Of a stretch of DNA of 64,000 nt, positions 31,131-39,792 are shown one piece after another. Source of the stretch: Puccinia triticina (Eukaryota > Basidiomycota > Pucciniomycetes > Pucciniales > Pucciniaceae); the NCBI RefSeq assembly GCF_026914185.1, contig NC_070574.1, forward strand, positions 3,810,501 through 3,874,500, read 5' to 3'. The position numbers and the translations under genes are program-made. The notes below the pieces were generated by a model that saw only the letters and a program-made list of their open reading frames with translations, ran no database searches and was not told the origin of the DNA. Position 1 is the stretch's first letter, and each line of letters opens with the position of its first letter.

Positions 31131-32863
31131 CTAATTGGAACTTGAACTTGATTCTGATCTTGAATCACGGTCAGTAAAGTATAATTCGGAATCACTATCT
31201 GAAGGAGGGGAGGGGGGCCAGTTGTAACTTGGAAGGGGCTGGCCATCAGGGAAGTAAGATTTTATGTATGGGAGCATGTGATCAAAGGCTAGCCAGACTG
31301 ATCCAAGAGACAGATGGTCAAATCTCAAGTTGATTTCTGCCATAATTGTTGTTGCAGCTTCATGAAACCAAGGTGGAGTATGTGTGAACATTTCTTCTTG
31401 AGCTGGATACTCTTGTTGTAAGAATTCCTCAAGGTGATTGACTGGAACCCTGACAATCTGATTGGTTGTGCCAAATGATTTGGGTGTGCTGTATGAGAAG
31501 TCAGGAGTGCAAGCAGTAGGAAGTGAGATTCGATGGTCCCAGCGCTTTCGAGAATTGTTTTGAAGTGAAACCCATCTATCAACACTTGATTGTAAAACTG
31601 GCAGCCACAAAAAAAGGAAAAGGAGTCTACAATAGAGTTTTCAGTTTATGAGAGGAGATGGCATGAGAGAACATGTGTAGATGTGCTTACTTTTGGACTT
31701 CATCCTCTGGATTGTATTTTCCACTTTCAATCTGATTCTGGATGATATCAATCACTGCTTGATTGTGTTGCTTCATCATCTGAGACCAAAGGGCTTCAAT
31801 CTTTTGGTTGCGGGTGGATTTTGTAAAATGATGTCGGAGTTTGGCTTCTTCAACACTGATGCCGGCGTAGTGATGAGAGAGGAACATCTGTTGGGTGGCC
31901 ATGTCAATTGTTTCAGAGCCGTAATCGGTAGTCACTTTAAGAGGAATTCCACCAGCTTTGGCTTCCGTTTGCAAAAAGTAAACTCCAATATGCTTCGGGT
32001 CATTATTTGTCACATGTACAAACATTCCAAGGATTTTTCTTGACCAGGCGTCGATGATCCCATAGATGCAAATCCCAAATCTTTTCAACTTGTCGTGTCC
32101 ATTGCATGCCCAGACATGATTGGGACCATGAGTACGGAAGATACGACGTTTGCATGTCTTGCGGAGGCGCTGGGCCAGGCCCTCGGGATCAATTTCTTGT
32201 AGTATTTCATAAACAAGATTCCTACATAGTACATCAGGCAAATATTCAAAAGTTCAGCTGAGAATGGAGAATGTGGACTTAAATGCAAGTATTGTCTATT
32301 CACCTTGGCAAGCTGATAGCATAGAACTGTTTCAAAATCCGATGCATGCTCCGGTAACCGGCAGATGTCTGCAGGAGCTCTGTTCGGGCATGATTGATGC
32401 ACTCTACTACTTTTTCAATTGTTGTTTTGCCATTCTGCAAATCGTTCTCAATTTGTTTCAAGTTGAGGAATTTTAAGTACCTCTGAATGGTGCGTATAGC
32501 AACATCACGTCCAGTCTCTTTGAGAAGTCGAGCTTTCATCTCGTTCAAATCGAGACCCTTGCAATGAGACGATCTGATGGATGCTTGTACAATAGGGGCT
32601 GGGCCCTGGGGAAGGTTGCGCTGTTGGAGGCCCCAGAGCTTGCGCTTTCGATCGAGCGTTCGAATTCCCATCTTGATACCATGATGTTCGCGAAGGATGC
32701 GAAGGATTTCAGGGCCATGGAGCTGTTGTGAGAGGAGGTAATGTACAATTTGTCTTTGACGGTCCTGCGGTGTGGGACTAGATGGAAGGGCGGTATCAGA
32801 GTCCCCGGAGTCGTCAGAGCCCTCAGTCTCAGTACTATAGTCGGAGGTGGATATATCCCCCAT
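31131..32863 (-). CDS. Integrase-core (rve/DDE) transposase, intact frame
   Basis: Predicted 528 aa from exons 32863-32304, 32221-31691 and 31626-31131 (1,587 nt, in frame). The N-terminal region holds an HTH-like DNA-binding segment (QIVHYLLSQQLHGPEILRIL...). The catalytic core reads HGPNHVWACNGHDKLKRFG, IDAWSRKILGMFV, PLKVTTDYGSET (Asp) and RNQKIEALWSQ (Glu), the layout of fungal and animal integrase-core proteins that act as cut-and-paste transposases. The first catalytic Asp expected in VDGHDKL is Asn here (ACNGHDKL), which may abolish catalysis. The C-terminal domain contains LLFLFLWLPVLQSSVDRWV and ends Ser-rich. The element's outer end is the inverted repeat at 33173-33188; the opposite end is not visible. 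The start ATG (MGDISTS) is chosen by homology to the copy at 22280. Confidence 0.85.
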
Positions 32864-32967
32864 TGGAGCGCTAGGTTCAGAGTAAATTGGGCTTTGGTTC
32901 TGCCCAACTTTGCTTAATGTGTAGGAAGGGTTGCACACTGCAGCGTACGCTTTTTCTGTGGAGGGCT

Positions 32968-33188
32968 ACCCATGTACATTTTTTTGAAACATTTGTACCT
33001 CGAGGTACTCCCTTCTGATCATAAATATGTACCTGTATGCTGTAAACTCCGAACTTGGAGTAATCAGATTGGGAATACAGGGTTTATGGGTTTCAGATTT
33101 TCTGGACGGGTTTATGGGTTTCAGACTTTGGGTTAGGGAATTCAGCATTTAGGGAATGGCAGGATGCTGTTGTACCTGGGCTTCCGTA
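32968..33188 (-). mobile_element. Terminal region and TIR of the transposase element
   Basis: Ends TACCTGGGCTTCCGTA at 33173-33188 on the plus strand, the same terminus as at 22446-22461 and the complement of 21356-21371. The 210 bp inward match 21356-21565 closely. The matching terminus expected beyond 31131 was not found, so the element is either truncated at its other end or diverged there. Confidence 0.8.
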
Positions 33189-33685
33189 TGCTGCAGCATT
33201 TTGACATCGCACTGCGTCTACCTCTTTCAGCTGGCGGCGGAAGATTCATGGGAGGGAACCGGAGCGCAGCAAAGCGCAGCGAGGTCCCGTTGTCCATGGG
33301 CTGAAACCCATAGCAACGATCCTTGGGACACAACTCCGAAACCTTCCACGCCCTCCATTCCCTAGGAAGAACGAAGCCTCAGCTGGCAAGGGAAACACCC
33401 AAGTTTCTTCCAAACACCTAGACAGCCGTTGATACGGCGACTGGGGCGTTTGGCGCCTCGGAATCGCGTGGAAGAATGAGTGGCCCAAGGGCAGGCCCCG
33501 ATGGGAGTACAGAGCCGGGAAGGCATAAAAGGAGCGCTGTTCACGCCCTTTCCTGTGGCCCCAGCTCTCGTCACTTCTCCCATCGCACCGAGCACCATTC
33601 CACGTTTCCATCCCCTTTTCCTTTTTAGCAAAACTAAAGCTACGTACCATTTTAGTGATAACTTTCTCGCTATACACGTCCAAAA

Positions 33686-35327
33686 ATGTCCGACCGCCTA
33701 TCCCAACTTGCTAACCGAGTCCGAGCAGCCGCCTCTGGCGCCGCTCCACCAGTGGACGAGGCACAAGCAACAGTGAGCACCCCGACAGCAACCAGTCAAG
33801 GAGACCCATCGGCAAGCTCCCAGGAGCTTGCCAGCGATCCAAGACAAGCCGAAGGCCCGCAAGGGAACCAGGCGTCAGCCACGGCGAAAGCACCAAGCTC
33901 GAAAAAAGGAGGCGTACAAACACGTAGTGCAGCCAAGATAGGGGTAGTCCCTGACAACGACGAACCAGAAACGTCAAACGCCGGTGCGGCGACAAAAGGC
34001 AAAACCAATGCCAACAAACCGATCGATGGACTACCGGAGACTATCTCCCTCCTAGGAGACAAGAACGGTAAGCCCAACACGGCATGATACCTTCATTCAA
34101 AACCTAAACGGTTAACTGATACGTACAACTGTCATGATCAGCGAATAAAGAGAAAAGCCAAAAGGACTAGCGATCGAGCTACCATCCTGGCTGAAGCGAT
34201 GGCAGCGACCAAGGCGGGCAAAAAGGAGAAGGCCACCATGTTGTGGGATGTATACCTCTCGATCACGACCGCCTCGACGGAGCCCAGCAAGATCGTGCCA
34301 TCCAAGCACGCTCGGGAGGAGTCTGTGGAGTTGCTTGAGCAGTCCATAGACCAACCTGCATTGCGGCGGGAACAAAGAGAAGTAGTGGTACTACAAGAGG
34401 GAGAGCTCGATTTTGGTAAGCATCCTTCAAACCAAAAATCTTCTCTCAGGTCGCATAGACCCTAACGTGTCTTGTCCGACAGCCGTCAATGAAATCAACT
34501 CCCATAAGGATGTAGGCTTTACGCCTTATTTCGACAAAAACCTGAAAGAACTTCGAGCGCCCATCCCACTGACCATCTTCAACAAGAAATGGCAGGACAA
34601 GGCAATAATCCACTGGGTGGAGAAAAGACCTAAGAGCGAGGAAACCGGGTTAGTGCGATGAGATAATGAGTGTTACAACCACACGCAGAAACTAACCAGA
34701 GCAAACTGCAGATCGGAAAACCGCAATCGCTACACGGGCCTCCCATACCCCTTGGAATGGACCCAAACGTTTAGCGAGTGGACCACGAACCACCAAGGCT
34801 TTTACATTGCCTTGCGGGACGTCTACCACTTCCGCACATTCGCGGGCTGGGTTTTGGTGCACAAGAGCCACTGCGACAAAATCCTGGCTCGACACGGTTT
34901 CATGGCAGCCCTGCGGTACGATGTCAACGTGAGGTCGACGGTATTTGCACACCGGGTAATGGTAAACGGTAGGCCATCCGTGGCAGACATATCAGTTTTC
35001 AGGCAAGACATTGCAGAGGAGACCTACTCGGACGCGAGAAACTTTGGTGAAATTGGCATGACTGATAATCCTTACGCCAAGAACGGGACCAGAGCAGGAT
35101 GGGACCCGCTGACAGGCGCCCAAAAACCGCAAAAGGCCTACAACCAGAAACAGGGCTATACGCGGGCTCCCAAGGACGGCGATCAGCCGAACCAACCAGG
35201 AGCGAAGAGCCAGAGGACCAGCGGGTATAAGGGGAAGAACTTCAACCCCAAATACAAGGAACAAAAGGCCGCTACCGGAAACGGAGGAGGGGGTAACACC
35301 GCTAAGGGTCAAGACAGCACGCCGTAA
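33686..35327 (+). CDS. DIRS-element Gag-like protein, spliced
   Basis: Predicted 473 aa from exons 33686-34067, 34158-34415, 34483-34648 and 34712-35327 (1,422 nt, in frame). Position before the RT gene implies the structural (Gag) protein that packages element RNA. The N-terminus (MSDRLSQLANRVRAAASGAA) is followed by a disordered Ala/Ser/Lys-rich region. The conserved-looking folded part runs from AVNEINSHKDVGFTPYFDKN through LPYPLEWTQTFSEWTTNHQG and HRVMVNGRPSVADISVFRQD. The tail is Gly/Lys/Asn/Gln-rich and basic. No CCHC zinc knuckle. Introns 2-4 have ordinary signals. Intron 1 keeps frame only with the GAAAAG acceptor at 34156-34157 rather than the nearer GATCAG. A further GTAAGT at the stop could join this gene to later frames. 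Confidence 0.6.
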
Positions 35328-35569
35328 GTGGCCACTTTTCTGTTAGCTACACCCCAGAGCACCCCCGTGAACCCAGCCTACAAAGTATCTAAAGGCAAGG
35401 GAAACTCCTATTTTTCGGGCACAACAGGAAGCAAACCTGAGAGCAACACGAAAACCAAGCGGCACAGGAGTTGTTTTCTAATCTCCATGTTCCTGCATCT
35501 ATTTTTGTACATAGAACCTTTGATTCTCTCATATGCGGAAATAACACAGCCTCTCAACCCCACGGGGTA

Positions 35570-37219
35570 ATGAGCAGCAGTTTTACCATCAAGTCTTGGC
35601 CAGAGGCAGTAAAGTGCGAGATGATTATCCCAGAATGGGAAGACGCGCTCTCGAAAGCCAATCTACTCCCTGAATTCCAGGATGTATTAGACGGTTTTAA
35701 ACATGGATTTCCTCAAGGGATTCCGCAGCATACAATAGAAGGAATTAAACATTTCACCCCTCCGAATCACGCGTCGGCTCTTTTAGCCAGAGACAAGATA
35801 AAGGAGTCAATCCGGAAAGAGGTAGCGGCGAATAGGATGTATGGACCATACACCCACGAGGAAGTCCACAAACATTTCCCGTTCTTCCGATCTAACCCCC
35901 TGGGAGCGGTCATCAACGGTGATGGGTCCTTAAGACCAATTAACGATCTATCTTTTCCAAGAAACAATCCAATTGTCCCGTCCGTAAACTCTTTCGTCGA
36001 CGCCGATAATTTTCCCACAACCTGGGACGATTTTAACCACGTCGCCAGTTTTTTCAGGGGACAAACAGCGCCATGCCTACTAGCTCTGTTCGACTGGGAA
36101 AAGGCGTACCGCCAGATTCCCACAGCCCAAGACCAACGGCCATATTTATTGGTACAAGACTTCGAGGACAATCTATATCTTGACACAAGGATAACCTTTG
36201 GTGGTGTTGCCGGCTGCGGCTCTTTCGGCCGCCCGGCAGATGCATGGAAAAATTTGATGATGAAGGAATTTGACCTAGTCACCGTTTTCAGATGGGTCGA
36301 TGACAACCTCTTTGTCAAGGAACTCGACGCGCAAGTAGACATGTTAGAGGTAGTCGAAAGATCCGTGCAGCTAGGCGTGAAAACAAATGAAGAGAAATTC
36401 TGTAATTTCGCCGAGGAGCAAAAGTTCATCGGTTTCGTCTGGAACGGTACACGGAAGACAGTACGCCTCCCACCCGGGAAATTGCAGAACAGAATAACTC
36501 AGATTTGCGAATTTCAAACCCCGAAGAAGAAATTCTCTTACAACGAAGTCAAAGTCCTGGCGGGCAGACTCAACCACGTCTCTTACCTTTTACCCCAGCT
36601 GCGATGTTACTTCTGCGGGCTATACGCGTGGTTAAAGAGCTGGAGGAACAAGAAAGCCAAACGCCCGGTTACAACCACAGTACAGTTAGACCTGGAACAC
36701 TGGATACTCACACTCTGCTCTTTTAAGGAGACCAGAATGATCCCCAACCCAGAACCAACTGAAATTGGATGGGTGGGAGATGCGTCGACAAGTTATGGCA
36801 TTGGTGTACTGATCGGCCGCCATTGGACCCGATTGCGGTTGGCGGAGGGCTGGGAAGGCACGACAAAGCCAAAGCGAAATATCGCTTGGGTGGAGACCGT
36901 CGCGATTCGAGTCGGACTATGTATGCTCCAGAAACTGGGTGTCCGAGAAGGGAAAACATTCATAGTATGGACAGCCAATACCACAACAGAGGCTGCTATC
37001 CAAAACAGAAGATCAAACGATCCGCATGTGAACGAAGAATGGAAGGCCATACAAAAACTCCTAGTAGATCTACAGGTCGACATCATCGGCAAAAGAGTAG
37101 TTTCAGCCCAAAACAAAGCAGACAACCTCTCAAGAGGAGACAGCTCGGGTCTAGAGGCACGGGACCGAGTTCTTTTGATGTTGCCGTTAGATTTAGACTC
37201 TTTCTTCTGGCAGTATTAA
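35570..37219 (+). CDS. DIRS-element reverse transcriptase / RNase H
   Basis: 549 residues from the ATG at 35570 (the frame is open further upstream, so a spliced N-terminal extension is possible). The RT shows palm motif A in LLALFDWEKAYRQIP (catalytic Asp), the fold motif TFGGVAGCGSFGRPADAW, and motif C FRWVDDNLF (Asp-Asp pair). The thumb/connection region follows with FIGFVWNGTRKTV and LAGRLNHVSYLLPQLR. RNase H follows from about residue 400: IGWVGDASTSYGIG (Asp), NIAWVETVAIRVGL (Glu), then IVWTANTTTEAAIQNRRSND where family members usually have a DN pair, and NKADNLSRGD at the end. It copies the element RNA into cDNA. The Ala at the usual RNase H Asp position is notable. Confidence 0.88.
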   Translation: MSSSFTIKSWPEAVKCEMIIPEWEDALSKANLLPEFQDVLDGFKHGFPQGIPQHTIEGIKHFTPPNHASALLARDKIKESIRKEVAANRMYGPYTHEEVHKHFPFFRSNPLGAVINGDGSLRPINDLSFPRNNPIVPSVNSFVDADNFPTTWDDFNHVASFFRGQTAPCLLALFDWEKAYRQIPTAQDQRPYLLVQDFEDNLYLDTRITFGGVAGCGSFGRPADAWKNLMMKEFDLVTVFRWVDDNLFVKELDAQVDMLEVVERSVQLGVKTNEEKFCNFAEEQKFIGFVWNGTRKTVRLPPGKLQNRITQICEFQTPKKKFSYNEVKVLAGRLNHVSYLLPQLRCYFCGLYAWLKSWRNKKAKRPVTTTVQLDLEHWILTLCSFKETRMIPNPEPTEIGWVGDASTSYGIGVLIGRHWTRLRLAEGWEGTTKPKRNIAWVETVAIRVGLCMLQKLGVREGKTFIVWTANTTTEAAIQNRRSNDPHVNEEWKAIQKLLVDLQVDIIGKRVVSAQNKADNLSRGDSSGLEARDRVLLMLPLDLDSFFWQY

Positions 37220-37412
37220 TAACCCAACTGAGACCAATTGTGTCGATACGTGTAGCGTGTAAACATTTGTTTTAGATAAGACTCAGAAAGGAAGCAGGTG
37301 TCAGAACTTGTAGGCAGGACGCAATTTATGTCGCCGAAGTTGAGGGGGAGGAGTTTTCAAAGAACCCTCCCACCAACCCATTACCACCGCACCCGTAAAC
37401 CTACCACTAGCC

Positions 37413-38465
37413 ATGGAGGTAGAGAAAATCTCTGATTTCACCTCAAACGGGACTACAAAACTCACGCCTTCCAAACAGGAGTTGCACTACCTTAAGGGGT
37501 ACGCTTGGAATACACTGAAAGGGTACAATGCGGCAGTGAAGAAACTCAAGAAATGTCTTGCCCAAAAATACCCGCACGGTTTCGAGCTCCCCCTCACGGA
37601 AGACGACATCGAGACGTTCTGTTGTTGGGCTGGACGAGACGCGGATAAACCAGAGAGTCAGGATGTAGCGTCTACCACACTAGTGAAATACCTCTCGGGT
37701 TTGAAAGCTTGGCACCTATACCACAAGAAACCGTACCCCAACACATGGGAGGGAAGAATTGAAGTCTTCCTGAAGTCATCAGCAAAGGCGGACGCCGTCA
37801 CACCAAACAAACCACGGAAAGAGGCGATCCACTTACACCAGATGGTCTTCTTAGCGGAAGAATTGATTTGCGGCACAGCGGAGGAACGAGCAGTTTTAGA
37901 CCTAGCACTTGTAGCTTTCTGGGGCATGGCACGCTTAGCCGAACTCACGTACAACAAAGGAGAAGGAACGTTAAAGAAATCCTTAAAACTACTCACCTCG
38001 GATGTATCAAGGGAGGACCCAGAGCAAACCATCCTAACACTCCGTAGCGCAAAGACATGCAAACCAGGAGAGACTCAATTGATCAAACTGCCAAGCCTGC
38101 CGAACGCACTATGCCCAGTACTAGCGGTCAAACGACGTTTAGATGAGGCACGCAACGGAGAGACCTCGCTTTTTGGCTACAACGTCGAAGGGACACGCCG
38201 TCATTTAACCAGATCAGCGGTAATCTCGATCCTCACAAGAATCTGGGAGAGAGGAGGATATCATAAACTCTCAGGGCACTCCTTCAGAGTCGGAGGAGCG
38301 TCTTTACGGATGGCGATGGGAATCAACGTCAAAGAGATACAATCACTTGGGCGTTGGAAATCAGATTGCTACAAATTGTACATAAGACAGTACACGCCAA
38401 CCCAGATCAAAGACACCCTCACACTGTTGTCAGACCTACAGGAGAAGTGGGAGAATGGAAGTTAA
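37413..38465 (+). CDS. DIRS-element tyrosine recombinase
   Basis: 350 aa, no introns. It integrates the circular cDNA by Cre/phage-integrase chemistry. The N-terminal SAM-like core-binding domain covers about residues 20-110 (LKGYAWNTLKGYNAAVKKLKKC). In the catalytic domain the first Arg is in FWGMARLAELTY, the His-x2-Arg box is LSGHSFRVGGAS, and the nucleophile Tyr is among KSDCYKLYIRQYTP (most likely the Tyr of LYIRQY). All expected catalytic residues are present and the length is normal, so the enzyme may be functional. The 193-bp gap after the RT gene contains a GAGGGGGAGG/CCTCCC hairpin. Confidence 0.92.
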   Translation: MEVEKISDFTSNGTTKLTPSKQELHYLKGYAWNTLKGYNAAVKKLKKCLAQKYPHGFELPLTEDDIETFCCWAGRDADKPESQDVASTTLVKYLSGLKAWHLYHKKPYPNTWEGRIEVFLKSSAKADAVTPNKPRKEAIHLHQMVFLAEELICGTAEERAVLDLALVAFWGMARLAELTYNKGEGTLKKSLKLLTSDVSREDPEQTILTLRSAKTCKPGETQLIKLPSLPNALCPVLAVKRRLDEARNGETSLFGYNVEGTRRHLTRSAVISILTRIWERGGYHKLSGHSFRVGGASLRMAMGINVKEIQSLGRWKSDCYKLYIRQYTPTQIKDTLTLLSDLQEKWENGS

Positions 38466-38691
38466 AGCACACAACTCAGTCAAAGACCGTAAGGTTTGGG
38501 GTATCGAGCAAGGCTCAGGCTTCTGGTCATCGCCAGAGTTGATGGGTCTAGCACCGATCCCCCAAGAGCGTGCTCCTTTTTCTTCTGCTCCGGGGGGTTT
38601 TTCACCCCTCTCGAGCCACCGAGACACAGAGTAGGATCTGGAGAGTCGTCGGAAGCTCGAGAGACTTGAAAGCCCCCCCTGACCCACACAC

Positions 38692-38730
38692 GGCCGGCTT
38701 GGAACCCCCCCAAAGGGGTTCAGGCCGGCC
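38692..38730. repeat. GC-rich hairpin at the 3' end of the DIRS element
   Basis: GGCCGGCTTGGAACCCC is followed after a 6-nt loop by GGGGTTCAGGCCGGCC, an almost perfect stem with one bulge. It may belong to the element's 3' non-coding region (transcript end or cDNA circularisation signal). Role is inferred from position only. Confidence 0.6.
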
Positions 38731-38900
38731 TAGGGGAGCGCGGTAGCAAACTCACCGCGTCTCCCTGAACCTGTAAAAAGAAGAGTGAGAAAAGAGTGGG
38801 AACCCCTCTCCAGCATTCAAGCAAAGAGAGGCCCCCACGATACCACCACAACCAAGGCCCTTGAGGGGCCTACGTTGCGGTAGGTACGTAGAATGGATGG

Positions 38901-39792
38901 ATTAGAAACGCTCAACGTTGCTCTGTAGACTACGTACTCCTCATAAAATGAACTGCACAAGTTCTCTTCTGAATGCGCACTTGCTGCGAGCTCAATTTAT
39001 AAAATGCAACATAATTCTATCGATCAAACCAACCAACTGTTTGCACCTCTGCACTGAGATTGTTGGAATCATAAATTTGATTGATGTCATGCTGGTAGAA
39101 GCTGTTAAAAATGGAAGCTGTTAAAAGTCCCGTTTTGGAGCGTGTGCAAGACTTTGGCAAAAACTTCAAGATAGTCAAATGACGCCAACAACATTGGTGC
39201 ACACATTTTCAAGGTGAGACAAATGATTTTCACGTGCCAACACATTTGTTGAAGAAGACAAAAAACACTAAACAAAATCGCCAAAAAAAGAAAGAATCAA
39301 CATCCACTCCACATTTTGTCCGTACCACATTCCCTCAAGGCCAGAATTATTTTTATGTGGGGGGACACGGAGGGAAACCCAAAGAGTCCGATAAAAAAGG
39401 GTTTGGAGAGGATTAACGAGTGGTCTACATTATCTATGCGAGATTAGATCAGTGCGTGTATGTATAAATTGTGGTACAAACAAAACATAAATGTGTGGAG
39501 GTATGAATATGGACCTAGAATGAGGGTTAAAACGAGTAGAGTACAGATAATTGCCGTTGTTTTTCTCCCAAATTCCAAAAAAAAAAACGTAATAATAATA
39601 AAATAATACGCTGGATTGTTTTGGAGGGTGGGGCGAAGCAGGAAAGGGGTAATAAAACTTGCGATAGTACAAATGGATGTGTTTGAACAAACGAGTGCAA
39701 GAAACACAGATGTTTTCTGGATGGGATGAGCGGGCAAGGAAAAAGGATAGCCGGGGGTTTACATGTGTCCATGACCATTATACCTGCGTTTG
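38901..39792. other. AT-rich intergenic, 3' side of the ADAM gene
   Basis: No gene recognised. Contains an A-run and ATAATA-rich stretch (39580-39612) just downstream of the minus-strand ADAM stop codon, where its transcript would end. Confidence 0.4.

Larger units (their letters stand above)
33189..38900 (+). mobile_element. DIRS-like tyrosine-recombinase retrotransposon
   Basis: Approximate span. Three co-oriented genes (Gag-like 33686-35327, RT/RNase H 35570-37219, tyrosine recombinase 37413-38465) with no aspartic protease or DDE integrase define a DIRS-type element. These make a circular cDNA and insert by site-specific recombination, without target duplications. All three frames are open, so the copy is young. 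I could not identify the terminal repeats (inverted in DIRS1, split direct in Ngaro), so the edges are nominal. The left edge is set by the neighbouring transposon terminus at 33188. GC content is visibly higher than in the flanks. A GC-rich hairpin lies at 38692-38730. Confidence 0.8.
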
